NCBI RefSeq assembly: GCF_018881925.1
Contig: NZ_JACVPL010000005.1
Coordinates: forward strand, 89,405 to 153,404
Direction of reading: 5' to 3'
Source of the DNA: Polynucleobacter sp. Latsch14-2
GTDB lineage: Bacteria > Pseudomonadota > Gammaproteobacteria > Burkholderiales > Burkholderiaceae
Length of the DNA stretch: 64,000 nt
The translations under genes were made by a program, and so were the position numbers. Shown piece after piece: positions 1 through 8,484 of the stretch. Position 1 is the first letter of the stretch. Each line of letters opens with the position of its first letter. Under the pieces are notes generated by a model, which saw only the letters and a list, made by a program, of their open reading frames with translations, ran no database searches and had not been told where the DNA came from.

Positions 1-150
1 GTGGAATTTTGCGGACGGGGATCTTCGCGCGCCGATGAAGCATCCTGCGCCTCAAGCCGAGATGTCCAATTGACGCCTGAACTCCTGCACGAGAAATTCT
101 GTTCGACCCAGCTTACGGGGAAGTTAGCTAGGTGATTCGAAGGCAGAAGG
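1..150 (+). promoter_or_regulatory. possible 3' part of a cobalamin riboswitch upstream of btuB
   Basis: No convincing gene lies ahead of the receptor gene. The stretch is richer in G+C than its surroundings. Around 33-69 it carries a sequence loosely like the B12-box region (GATGAAGC followed by CAAGCCGAGATGTCC). BtuB-type receptors are often under cobalamin riboswitch control, which makes this plausible, but the conserved core lies outside the window and the match is degenerate. One reading frame is open from base 1 to a TGA at 133-135. Its 44 codons look like no family I know, so I do not call it a gene. Confidence 0.25.
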
Positions 151-156
151 TTCATC

Positions 157-2169
157 ATGAAACAGCAGTTAAGCAATCCAGTGGTCAGCACTATGATTTT
201 TAGTGCATCAATCATTACTAGCACAGCGCTATTTGCACAAAGCCATACCAATGTTTCGGTCATGAATTCACCGAACCCAATCAACCCCATCATTGTCACG
301 GCGACCAGAACGCCATTACCAAGTAACGATGTGTTGGCAGACTTCACCTACATTAGCCAAGAAGAAATTGCTCAAGCTGCACAAACCAGCTTACCCGATC
401 TCCTGCAACAGCAGCGTGGCATTCAAATCTCGAATACTGGTGGTAGCGGTAATGTGTCTAGCGTCTATATCCGCGGCACAAACAATGGTCAGAGTTTGGT
501 GTTAATTGATGGCGTGAAAATGGATTCCTCTGGAGGTGGCGCACTATGGAACTCTATCCCGCTGTCCCTCATTGATCATATTGAAATCATTTACGGGCCA
601 CAAAGTACCTTTTATGGATCGGATGCGATGGGCGGCGTCATTCAAATCTTTACCAAGAAAGGACAGGGGGCCCCACAATTGAATGCCTCTTCAGGATATG
701 GAAGCTATAACACCAGCATGAATAATGCGAGCATTTCTGGCTCCTTACAGGACACTAACAACACATCCTACTCACTAGGCATTAGCCAAGAAAACTCTGC
801 GGGATTCAATACCGTAGCCAATAACAACACTGGCAATGCCAGCGGTTCAAACTACCGCGGCTTTGGTGCTCTTCCTGTTGCAGCAACCGCATACACTCGG
901 GTTGGGGCCAATGGTCAGCTTTCACAAGTATGGGCCAAGGGTCAAGAATTTGGCCTCACCATGTTTGCCAGTAAGAATAATTGGCAATATCCAAACTCAG
1001 ATTATCTAGATCCAAATTATTCCAGTAGCGGAGACTACACAGCTAGGCCCATGGTAGATAGCCAAGTCAACACACTTTTTGTCGCATCTGCTTACTCTAA
1101 GAACCAAATTACCGAACAATGGCAAAGCCTTGTGCAGGTTTCAAGCACAACCAACAACGCACAAAACTTCACACTGAATAGTAATGACAAGTTAACTACG
1201 CCTGGATATGATTTTTTATGGCAAAACAATCTCGCTATCGGGCAAGATATCTTGCAAATCCTAGGAGAGAGTCGTCAGCAATATGCCTACCAAAGTAATT
1301 CGCCATATCAGACAGCTGGCTGTAGCAATGATTGCATCGTCAGCCAAAAGAGAACCACCGATTCGGTTGCCAGCTCTTATCAATTGCGTCGCGGGGACAA
1401 TCTAGCAACCTTAGCCATCCGCAATGACAACATTACCAACTATGGATCAAAGACAACTTGGAGCGCGGCTTATGGATATTTCTTCACCAAAGAATGGCGC
1501 GCAAATGTGAACTATGGAACGGGATTTAGAGCGCCCTCTTTTAATGACCTCTATTACCCAGGCTACGGCAATCAAAATCTTAAGCCCGAAACCAATCGCA
1601 ATATTGAAGTTGGCATCCATTACGAAAAGAAAATTTTCAACATTCATTTGGTTGCCTACCAAAATAGAATTGAAAACTTCATTGTCCCCATTAATTGTGA
1701 TGCCACTTGTCCACCCGCAAACTATAGTTGGTCTTATCCAGCCAATTTCAGTCTAGTGCAAATAAAAGGCGCCTCACTGGGGGCGGATGCTCGAATGGAT
1801 AATCTCACTATCAAAGGCTCGGCCGATGCCATGAGTACGGTTGATCAAACAACCGGCTTAGATGTCCCCAACAGGGCAAACTGGGTTGGGAATCTCTCGG
1901 CAGAATACCAAATCAAGAAGATCAATTTAGGCGCCAACGCCACCCTTTCTGGGCAGAGATGGGGGGGAGTAAACGCCACTGGAACGGCAAATATCCAACC
2001 GATGCCCAGCTACACCATTTTTAACCTGTATGCCAGTTATGAGTTTGATAAGAACTGGACCACCTTTGCCCGCTGGAATAATGTCTTTGATTCTCAATAC
2101 CAAACTAGCTATGGCTACGCTAATGCAGGCTCCAACGTTTTTGCCGGGGTCCGCTACACCATGAAATAA
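157..2169 (+). CDS. btuB: TonB-dependent outer-membrane receptor, BtuB (vitamin B12) type
   Basis: This is an outer-membrane beta-barrel receptor that imports a scarce ligand, probably cobalamin, using TonB energy. A signal peptide covers roughly residues 1-27 and ends at ALFAQ. A TonB box, PIIVTATR, lies at residues 44-51. It is followed by a plug domain with the YGPQSTFYGSDAMGGVIQI signature and then a long barrel. At 670 residues it is slightly longer than E. coli BtuB (about 614). The cobalamin assignment rests on the BtuB-like plug and is weaker than the assignment to the receptor family. The last residue is lysine rather than the usual terminal aromatic. No B12 transport genes lie downstream, and the gene appears to stand alone. 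Confidence 0.8.
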   Translation: MKQQLSNPVVSTMIFSASIITSTALFAQSHTNVSVMNSPNPINPIIVTATRTPLPSNDVLADFTYISQEEIAQAAQTSLPDLLQQQRGIQISNTGGSGNVSSVYIRGTNNGQSLVLIDGVKMDSSGGGALWNSIPLSLIDHIEIIYGPQSTFYGSDAMGGVIQIFTKKGQGAPQLNASSGYGSYNTSMNNASISGSLQDTNNTSYSLGISQENSAGFNTVANNNTGNASGSNYRGFGALPVAATAYTRVGANGQLSQVWAKGQEFGLTMFASKNNWQYPNSDYLDPNYSSSGDYTARPMVDSQVNTLFVASAYSKNQITEQWQSLVQVSSTTNNAQNFTLNSNDKLTTPGYDFLWQNNLAIGQDILQILGESRQQYAYQSNSPYQTAGCSNDCIVSQKRTTDSVASSYQLRRGDNLATLAIRNDNITNYGSKTTWSAAYGYFFTKEWRANVNYGTGFRAPSFNDLYYPGYGNQNLKPETNRNIEVGIHYEKKIFNIHLVAYQNRIENFIVPINCDATCPPANYSWSYPANFSLVQIKGASLGADARMDNLTIKGSADAMSTVDQTTGLDVPNRANWVGNLSAEYQIKKINLGANATLSGQRWGGVNATGTANIQPMPSYTIFNLYASYEFDKNWTTFARWNNVFDSQYQTSYGYANAGSNVFAGVRYTMK

Positions 2170-2184
2170 AAGAAAGTGAAGGGT

Positions 2185-2212
2185 TTGCAGGGTTTTCAGT
2201 CAAGGCTACAAT
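2185..2212 (+). promoter_or_regulatory. sigma-70 type promoter for the zapA operon
   Basis: A -35 element TTGCAG (2185-2190) and a -10 element TACAAT (2207-2212) are separated by 16 bp. The predicted start point, about seven bases after the -10, falls on the ATG of the following gene at 2219, and no Shine-Dalgarno sequence is visible. The transcript would therefore be leaderless or nearly so. Confidence 0.5.
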
Positions 2213-2218
2213 GACAAT

Positions 2219-2500
2219 ATGAACGAGCAAATTCCTCCTTCCTCTAGCGACTTGTCAACTGATGACTTATCTGCCTCGATTCGGCGCGTGGCTGATAAGT
2301 TCCATCTCATTTCCGAGGCAGTAAAAAGCCTTAATCTAAATCGCGCTCAATTGGAAGATAAGATTGAGGATGCTCAAAAACGCATTCAACATATTTTGAG
2401 TAGATTGCCAGAACAGAGTGATGGACGCCAAATGAATTTACTTGGTGAAGCAACTCCCCCAACAAACTCAGAGGACGATAATGAGCCAACGACGCATTGA
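2219..2500 (+). CDS. small coiled-coil protein encoded ahead of ZapA
   Basis: A 93-residue soluble protein with a helical, heptad-like middle (about residues 17-65) and a polar, acidic tail. It overlaps the start of zapA by 20 bp, so the two are probably translated together. Its size, predicted coiled coil and position suggest a division-associated partner of the ZapB kind, but I cannot assign it to a named family from sequence alone. The start is fixed by the promoter immediately upstream; no ribosome-binding site is visible. Confidence 0.6.
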   Translation: MNEQIPPSSSDLSTDDLSASIRRVADKFHLISEAVKSLNLNRAQLEDKIEDAQKRIQHILSRLPEQSDGRQMNLLGEATPPTNSEDDNEPTTH

Positions 2501-2843
2501 GGTAACGCTTGCCGGTCAAAAAATCGCACTGGCGACTAGTGCCGAGCATGAACCCCTCCTTCGTGCCGCCTGCACCCTAGTAGACGAACAAATTCAGTTA
2601 GCAATTAATGGTGGTAACCGTAGCATTGAACGGGCAAGCATGATGGCAGCGCTCAAAATTGCAGGGGACCTGATTACCTTAAAAAATGTAGCACCCGACA
2701 CTAATACAAAAAGTATTTCTTCTGATACGCACTTCGAAGAAATGACTCGCCTTCAAAGTGAAATTCGATCTCTAGAAGATCAAGTGGATGCTTTGATGCA
2801 AACCCTTTCCCTGCCTGGTTCGCCAAGGCCAATAGTTCCTTGA
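2481..2843 (+). CDS. zapA: cell division protein ZapA
   Basis: ZapA binds FtsZ and bundles protofilaments at the Z ring. The 120-residue product begins SQRRIEVTLAGQKIALAT, typical of the ZapA N-terminal beta domain. A central helix follows (SIERASMMAALKIAGDLI) and then a C-terminal coiled coil (about residues 85-112). I chose the ATG at 2481 because the family begins there; an upstream in-frame ATG at 2442 would add 13 residues of unrelated sequence. The last 35 bp overlap the predicted 5' end of 6S RNA. The zapA-ssrS neighbourhood is conserved in many proteobacteria. Confidence 0.9.
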   Translation: MSQRRIEVTLAGQKIALATSAEHEPLLRAACTLVDEQIQLAINGGNRSIERASMMAALKIAGDLITLKNVAPDTNTKSISSDTHFEEMTRLQSEIRSLEDQVDALMQTLSLPGSPRPIVP

Positions 2844-3018
2844 ACCGATGCGCAAGCATCCGGAACGATCTTTACATTGTGGGCGTGAGCGTTTCGAAAC
2901 TTCACAGTGGCAGCTTCGCGCTGTTCACTCCCTGAATTTCTTAATGCACCCAAAACAAAGTAGCCGTTCCACCTTGAACCTTAGGGTTCAGGATGACGGC
3001 CTAGCGGCTAAGGCGGGG
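2809..3018 (+). ncRNA. ssrS: 6S RNA (RNA polymerase regulator)
   Basis: 6S RNA binds the housekeeping RNA polymerase holoenzyme in stationary phase. The 3' half contains CACCTTGAACCTTAGGGTTC followed by GATGACGGCCTAGCGGC, closely matching the conserved 3' part of E. coli 6S RNA. The outer ends pair perfectly: CCCTGCCT at 2809-2816 with AGGCGGGG at 3011-3018 (one G-T pair). The position directly after zapA is the classical one. The 5' boundary is inferred from this pairing and lies inside the end of zapA; mature ends may differ by several bases. Confidence 0.88.
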
Positions 3019-3023
3019 AATTC

Positions 3024-3842
3024 ATGTTACTAAGCGACATTGCCATGCTTCTGCTGTGCGGAAGCATCTCTGGCTTTCTAGCGGGGCTCCTAGGTATCGG
3101 TGGTGGCATGATTCTGGTGCCCTTCATGATTGTGGTTTTCAACCACCTGGGATTTAACCAGAGTGTCATTGTTCATATGGCTATTGCTACTGGAATGGCT
3201 ACCATCCTCTTCACCACATCATCAGCCATCTGGGCACATCACAAACACAATTCCATCGACTGGAAATTGGTAGCGGCCTTAAGTCCTGGTCTGGTTTTTG
3301 GAGGACTGATTGGTGGTAGTGAACTTTTTGAGGCCCTCAAGACATCTTGGCTTTCTTTATTCTTTGCGATTTTCATTATTTACAGCTCTATTCAGATGCT
3401 GATTAATAAAAAACCTAAGCCTGGCAGGAATTTACCCGGATCGCTTGGGCTATTTTCATTTGGTGCGCTGGCGGGTGCGCTGGCTAGCTTAGTTGGCGCT
3501 GGAGGCGCCTTCATTACGATTCCCTTCATGCTTTGGTGCAATGTCAAGCCTCACGTTGCTATGGCAAGCTCTTCTGGATTGGGCTTTCCAATCGCAGCAG
3601 CAGCTACGATTGGCTATATGTACGGTAGCTGGGGAGATCCAAACTTACCCGCAGGTTCTTTGGGTTTTGTTTATTTACCCGCCGTAGCCTGCATTGTGGT
3701 GGTGAGCGTTTTTACGGCACCCTTTGGCGCCAAGTTAGCCAGAAAACTCAATGTCACTCAACTCAAAAGAGTCTTTGGTGTGATGTTATTTTTCCTTGCG
3801 GCCTTCATGCTGAATGAAAGCCGCAAGGCATTCGGTTTTTAA
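3024..3842 (+). CDS. TauE/SafE-family membrane transporter
   Basis: A 272-residue inner-membrane protein with about eight predicted helices in two similar halves, each opening with a Gly-rich segment (GSISGFLAGLLGIGGGMILV near residue 12 and GALAGALASLVGAGGAFITI near residue 151). This is the hallmark of the TauE/SafE (formerly DUF81) family, which exports sulfite, sulfoacetate or related organic anions. The substrate cannot be read from sequence. The start codon lies six bases after the predicted end of 6S RNA. The stop codon overlaps that of the convergent acyl-CoA synthetase gene by four bases. Its proximity to the malonate genes may be accidental. Confidence 0.85.
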   Translation: MLLSDIAMLLLCGSISGFLAGLLGIGGGMILVPFMIVVFNHLGFNQSVIVHMAIATGMATILFTTSSAIWAHHKHNSIDWKLVAALSPGLVFGGLIGGSELFEALKTSWLSLFFAIFIIYSSIQMLINKKPKPGRNLPGSLGLFSFGALAGALASLVGAGGAFITIPFMLWCNVKPHVAMASSSGLGFPIAAAATIGYMYGSWGDPNLPAGSLGFVYLPAVACIVVVSVFTAPFGAKLARKLNVTQLKRVFGVMLFFLAAFMLNESRKAFGF

Positions 3843-5362
3843 GCGGTGTATTGCTGACGCAACATATTCTTTTGCACCTTACCCATCGCATTGCGCGGTA
3901 AGTCAGATACGATCTCTAAACGCTTCGGTATTTTGAAATTGGCAATCTGCGTTTTCAAAGTAGCAATCATCGCTTGCGCATCCAGCTTAGCGCCAGCCTT
4001 AGGAACAACAACTGCCATTACTGCCTCACCAAAATCAGGATGTGGAATACCAATCACAGCACTCTCATCTACGCCATCCATGTCATCAATAAAACTCTCG
4101 ATTTCTTTTGGATAAACGTTATACCCTCCAGAAATAATTAAGTCCTTACTGCGACCAACAATACATAAGTATTCTTTTGGAGCCTTGCCACCATTAGCAT
4201 CACCACCCCAGCGACCGACGTCACCCGTTTTAAACCAACCATCTTTAGTGAATTCTTCAGCAGTCTTCTCAGGCATACGCCAGTAGCCGCTAAATACATT
4301 CGGACCTTTGACTTGGATATTGCCAATCTCATCTACACCGCAGGGCTTATTGTTATCGTCAACCACGCGTACTTTTACGCCAGGCAATGGGAGGCCAACT
4401 GATCCACCCACGCGACTGCCCTTATAGGGATTGGAGACCAACATGACAGTCTCACTCATACCGTAGCGCTCAAGAATAGGCTGGCCAATCACTTCCCTGA
4501 AGGTATTAAATGTTTCAGTCAACAAAGGTGCCGAACCGGAAACAAACAAGCGCATATTGCGTGTTACCGCTTTAGTAAATCCTTTATCAGCCAGTAGGCG
4601 TACATAGAAAGTAGGTACCCCCATCATCACAGTTGAACTCGGCATGTGGTGAATGAGTTGCGCAGTATCTAAGCGTGGCAACCAGATCATTTTGCTGCCA
4701 TTAATCAATGCTCCGTGGGCAGCAACAAATAATCCATGCACATGAAAAATTGGTAATGCATGTAATAGAACGTCGCCTTTTTTCCAACCCCAAAACTTTT
4801 GCAATACTTGCGCATTGCTGCCCAAGTTTTTATGTGACAACATCGCACCCTTACTGCGACCAGTCGTGCCAGAGGTATACAGAATCGCAGCAAGGTCATC
4901 GTCCTTAGCGGGCACCGTCTTGAACTTGTCACTTTGAACGGCAGAACGCTCTAATAAACTACCAGTGCGGTTTTCATCTAAAGTCAGGACATGCTTGGTC
5001 CCCGCCTTAAATGCTACTTTTGAAATCCATGAAAAGTTCTTGCTACTGCAAACCACTAAAGCAGGTTCAGCATTCTCAATAAAGTATTGCATTTCTGCAG
5101 CCTGATAAGCTGTATTAAGAGGAAGATATACATACCCAGCACGAATAGTGGCTAGGTACAAAAACAAGGCCTCTGGCGACTTCTCTACCTGAACTGCAAT
5201 ACGCGCACCTTTTGGAAGATTTAGATTCTTTAACAAATTGGCCATCATGGCCGTGGCACGCTCCAAATCACTCCAGGAATAATACAAACCATCGTGCGTT
5301 TCAAGCGCACAAGCGTTTTTATCTTTTGGAAAACCTTGTTCCAGTAACGAGTACAAATTCAT
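3839..5362 (-). CDS. matB: malonyl-CoA synthetase (AMP-forming acyl-CoA ligase)
   Basis: Activates malonate with ATP and CoA to malonyl-CoA. It is a 507-residue ANL-superfamily enzyme. The phosphate-binding motif YTSGTTGRSKG lies at about 162-172, the A5 motif YGMSET near 300, and the hinge segment GRSKDLIISGGYNVYP near 410. The C-terminal catalytic lysine is K495 in PRNAMGK. Closest resemblance is to the MatB/ACSF3 group. The assignment is supported by the upstream malonyl-CoA decarboxylase and TRAP transporter genes on the same strand, where this gene is last. A broader dicarboxylate or short-chain substrate range cannot be excluded. Confidence 0.82.
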   Translation of the reverse strand: MNLYSLLEQGFPKDKNACALETHDGLYYSWSDLERATAMMANLLKNLNLPKGARIAVQVEKSPEALFLYLATIRAGYVYLPLNTAYQAAEMQYFIENAEPALVVCSSKNFSWISKVAFKAGTKHVLTLDENRTGSLLERSAVQSDKFKTVPAKDDDLAAILYTSGTTGRSKGAMLSHKNLGSNAQVLQKFWGWKKGDVLLHALPIFHVHGLFVAAHGALINGSKMIWLPRLDTAQLIHHMPSSTVMMGVPTFYVRLLADKGFTKAVTRNMRLFVSGSAPLLTETFNTFREVIGQPILERYGMSETVMLVSNPYKGSRVGGSVGLPLPGVKVRVVDDNNKPCGVDEIGNIQVKGPNVFSGYWRMPEKTAEEFTKDGWFKTGDVGRWGGDANGGKAPKEYLCIVGRSKDLIISGGYNVYPKEIESFIDDMDGVDESAVIGIPHPDFGEAVMAVVVPKAGAKLDAQAMIATLKTQIANFKIPKRLEIVSDLPRNAMGKVQKNMLRQQYTA

Positions 5363-5397
5363 AAAACATTCCTATGGGGTCAATACTTTAGAAAAAA

Positions 5398-6756
5398 TTA
5401 ATGCACTTTTGGGGCGCCCATGACGAGATCTGATAGGCCTGTAGCAATTTCCGGAACAAAACAAAGCAATACTACAGAAAGAATCATGATCACTACAAAC
5501 GGCAGAACACCGTAGATGATTTCGTTCAATGAAATATCAGGGGCAATATTCTTGATCACAAAAATATTAAGTCCTACAGGCGGATGAATTAATCCAGTCT
5601 CCATCACAATCGTCATCACCACACCAAACCAGACTAGATCAAATCCAGCCGCACGAAGTGGTGGCAAGAAAATTGGGGCAGTCATTAAAATAATCGAGAC
5701 TGGTGGCAAGAAAAATCCTAGGATAATCACAAGAACCAAAATGGCGGCCAATAAGCCCCATCTGCCAAAGTCTAGATCGACTATTGCCTGGGCAGCTGAT
5801 TGACTCAAGTGCAAGTGACTCATGACATTGGAAAATAATAAAGACATGCCGATGATGAACATCAACATGGTTGACTCTTTGATAGTTGCCTGCAACAAAG
5901 GTGAGATATCTTTAATACGCCACATCTTGTAAATTGCGGCAATCAAAGCAAAAGCCAAAATGGCACCAAGACCTGCCGTCTCAGACGGAGTGGCGTAACC
6001 GCCATACAGCGCAACCATCACACCAATCAGCAATACCAAAAATGGAATCACGCGTGGCAATGAGCTCATCTTCTGTTGCAACGTGTAGGTATGCCGCTCA
6101 AGAATCGGCTGACTAGGCGCGCCCTTTGCAACCGCTTGTAAAGCAATGTTGTATTCCTTGCGGAAACGGAAGACTGTGTAGATCGAGAAGAAGACCACCA
6201 ACATCAGGCCAGGGCCAATTCCAGCCAAAAATAAACGGCCGAGTGACTGCTCAGCGGCTACCGAATACAAGATCATAGTGATCGATGGTGGCAACAAAAT
6301 ACCTAAGGTGCCGCCCGCAGCAATAATGCCAGCGGCCAGTCCTGGAGAGTACCCACGTTTACGCATTTCTGGAATGCCGGCACTACCAATTGCCGAACAA
6401 GTTGCAGGGCTTGAGCCCGCCATTGCAGCAAACAAGGCACAGGCTAAAACATTTGCCACACCCAAGCCGCCAGGAACCTTGCCTAACCAAACATGAAGCG
6501 CCTCGTAAAGGTCTTGTCCAGCACGCGAGCGACCAATCGCCGCCCCTTTCATAATGAATAGAGGAATAGATAGCAAAGTAATACTAGCCATTTCTTCGTA
6601 GACGTTCTGGGTCACCGTATCCAATGAGGATGAAGGCATAAAGAAAATCATAAAAATAACTGCTACTGACCCCAACGAGAATGCGATTGGCATTCCTGAA
6701 AACATGATCAATAAAGTCACAATTGCAAACAACATTCCAAGGGCCAAAATAGACAT
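5398..6756 (-). CDS. dctM: TRAP transporter large permease (DctM type)
   Basis: The large membrane subunit of a tripartite ATP-independent periplasmic transporter, which moves a carboxylate inward with sodium. It is 452 residues with about twelve hydrophobic helices. The N-terminal MLFAIVTLLIMFSGMPIAFS and the conserved AAMAGSSPATCSAIG and GILLPPSITMILY segments are typical of DctM/SiaM proteins. It starts two bases after the small permease stop and 35 bp separate it from matB. Malonate is the likely cargo, inferred from the flanking malonyl-CoA enzymes. Confidence 0.88.
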   Translation of the reverse strand: MSILALGMLFAIVTLLIMFSGMPIAFSLGSVAVIFMIFFMPSSSLDTVTQNVYEEMASITLLSIPLFIMKGAAIGRSRAGQDLYEALHVWLGKVPGGLGVANVLACALFAAMAGSSPATCSAIGSAGIPEMRKRGYSPGLAAGIIAAGGTLGILLPPSITMILYSVAAEQSLGRLFLAGIGPGLMLVVFFSIYTVFRFRKEYNIALQAVAKGAPSQPILERHTYTLQQKMSSLPRVIPFLVLLIGVMVALYGGYATPSETAGLGAILAFALIAAIYKMWRIKDISPLLQATIKESTMLMFIIGMSLLFSNVMSHLHLSQSAAQAIVDLDFGRWGLLAAILVLVIILGFFLPPVSIILMTAPIFLPPLRAAGFDLVWFGVVMTIVMETGLIHPPVGLNIFVIKNIAPDISLNEIIYGVLPFVVIMILSVVLLCFVPEIATGLSDLVMGAPKVH

Positions 6757-6758
6757 AA

Positions 6759-7265
6759 TTAATTGCCCTTCGTTGGCTTAGAAAAATCACCAAATACTTG
6801 CAACAAGATCTGCAACGCTAGCAGCGACATACCAAACGCCATCATGAAATAAGGAATCCACAAAGGAGGCGCCCAAGATGATGAAGTTACCTGACCATCA
6901 ACCCATGCCTCATGAAATAAAGTCCACGACTTCCAGGCAAAGAAGGCGCAAAACGCACAAGATGCCACATCAATCAAAATAATTCTTAAGTAATTGACAG
7001 CCTTAGGCAGCATCGTGGAGATTGCAGAGATCCCAACGTGTCCACGAATTTGCTGAACATAGGCGCCGCACAAGAATGTGGCGCCCACTAAGCAAAATAC
7101 CGCTGCCTCATCCTGCCAGTCAGTGGTGGCGGCAAAAATAGCCCTTGATGCCACGCTGTAGCTCAAAATAACGGATGCGGCAATTAAGGCTAAGGATCCC
7201 AAAAACAACATTAATTTATTAATCCCAGACACTAAGCGGTCTGCAGCTTGTACGATTTGCGTCAT
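6759..7265 (-). CDS. dctQ: TRAP transporter small permease (DctQ type)
   Basis: The small membrane subunit of the same transporter: 168 residues with four hydrophobic helices, as usual for DctQ. A tryptophan- and acid-rich segment (TTDWQDEAAVFCLVGATFLCG) sits near residue 50, which is characteristic of the family. It lies three bases after the binding-protein gene and two bases before the large permease, so all three are surely co-transcribed and probably translationally coupled. Confidence 0.87.
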   Translation of the reverse strand: MTQIVQAADRLVSGINKLMLFLGSLALIAASVILSYSVASRAIFAATTDWQDEAAVFCLVGATFLCGAYVQQIRGHVGISAISTMLPKAVNYLRIILIDVASCAFCAFFAWKSWTLFHEAWVDGQVTSSSWAPPLWIPYFMMAFGMSLLALQILLQVFGDFSKPTKGN

Positions 7266-7268
7266 AAC

Positions 7269-8333
7269 TTAAGTTACCTTTTCTGCAGCCCTTAACAAGG
7301 CGGCACAACTCTCATTTTTCTCTGCATAATCTTTCCAAGCGCTAGCGCGGGCAATAACCCGCCATTGATCGACAATCGCGGCATCAATATCGGTAACCTT
7401 GCTGCCCGCCCTGGCATAAGCCAATGCTGCAGTTTTGTCATCATCCTTAGCAGCCTCTAAACCAAACTTCTCCATCTCGGCACCAGCAGCCATCAATGAA
7501 TCGCGCTGATCTTTTGGTAGGGCATCAAAAATTTGTTTGGACATCAATAAGGGCTCAAGCATGAACCAGTAAGATTTATTGCGAGCGCTGGTAAAGGCTT
7601 TTGCCAACTCTTCCAACTTAAATGACATGAAGCTAGTGGAAGAGGTAAATGCCGCATCCATTGCACCAGTTTGCATAGCGGCATAGATTTCATTGGAAGG
7701 CAAAGAAATCACTGATGCGCCTGCAGCCTTGAGCATCAAATCAAACTCGCGACTACCGCCACGAATCTTTAGACCCTTAGCGTCTTCTGGAACCACCAAA
7801 CCCTTAGAGCGGCTGGCTACACCGCCAGCCTGCCAAATCCAACTCAAAATCACAATACCCTTGTCTTCCAAAGATTTTGTTAAGAGGCGGCCAACTTCAG
7901 CAGTTTTCCACTTGGCAGCTTGCTCATAACTAGTTACTAACGCAGGCATCAAACCAATATTCACTTCAGGCACTTCACCACCAGCATATGGCAATGGGAA
8001 TAATGAAAGATCTAAAGCTCCCTTACGTAGAGCACTAAATTGCGCATTAGTCTTCATCAAAGATGAGCCAGGGTACACCTGAAACTTCAAGGCACCCTTG
8101 GTGCGCTTTTCAACAGATTCTGCAAATTTTCGGCACAGACGATCACGGAAATCACCAGACTGAATAGTTCCACCAGGAAACTGATGCGAGATATTTAAAG
8201 TCTTACCTGCAACTTGTCCCCAAGAGCTCGATCCATAACCCACCATTGGCAGGGCTGCCGAGCTTGCCAAAATTTGGCGGCGTAATGCGTTTGGTTTGGA
8301 TGAACCTGATCCAGAATTCAATTCATTACTCAT
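7269..8333 (-). CDS. dctP: TRAP transporter substrate-binding protein (DctP type)
   Basis: The periplasmic solute receptor of the TRAP system, 354 residues. The N-terminus has a pair of arginines followed by a hydrophobic stretch (LRRQILASSAALPMVG, about 18-33), so export may use the Tat pathway. The body has the DctP core: the arginine-containing KGLKIRGGSREFDLMLKAAG segment, which normally grips the substrate carboxylate, followed by PSNEIYAAMQTGAMDAA. The gene sits between the decarboxylase and the permeases. Malonate is inferred as ligand from that context. Confidence 0.87.
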   Translation of the reverse strand: MSNELNSGSGSSKPNALRRQILASSAALPMVGYGSSSWGQVAGKTLNISHQFPGGTIQSGDFRDRLCRKFAESVEKRTKGALKFQVYPGSSLMKTNAQFSALRKGALDLSLFPLPYAGGEVPEVNIGLMPALVTSYEQAAKWKTAEVGRLLTKSLEDKGIVILSWIWQAGGVASRSKGLVVPEDAKGLKIRGGSREFDLMLKAAGASVISLPSNEIYAAMQTGAMDAAFTSSTSFMSFKLEELAKAFTSARNKSYWFMLEPLLMSKQIFDALPKDQRDSLMAAGAEMEKFGLEAAKDDDKTAALAYARAGSKVTDIDAAIVDQWRVIARASAWKDYAEKNESCAALLRAAEKVT

Positions 8334-8484
8334 GCTGATCTCCTTGTAATTTTTTTATACTTCTTCACTCAACTACTGGTTGATTTGTGCTGGTATTTAT
8401 AGGTTGCCGTCTTATTTATGTCACATTCTAAAGCGAATACCGCTTCAACCGCACTTTAGGCGGCCTCCTCACCGAAATACGCAA

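Noticed and set aside
2848..3033. A 61-codon plus-strand frame between zapA and the transporter
   Set aside because: It coincides with 6S RNA, whose pairing and conserved segments explain the sequence.
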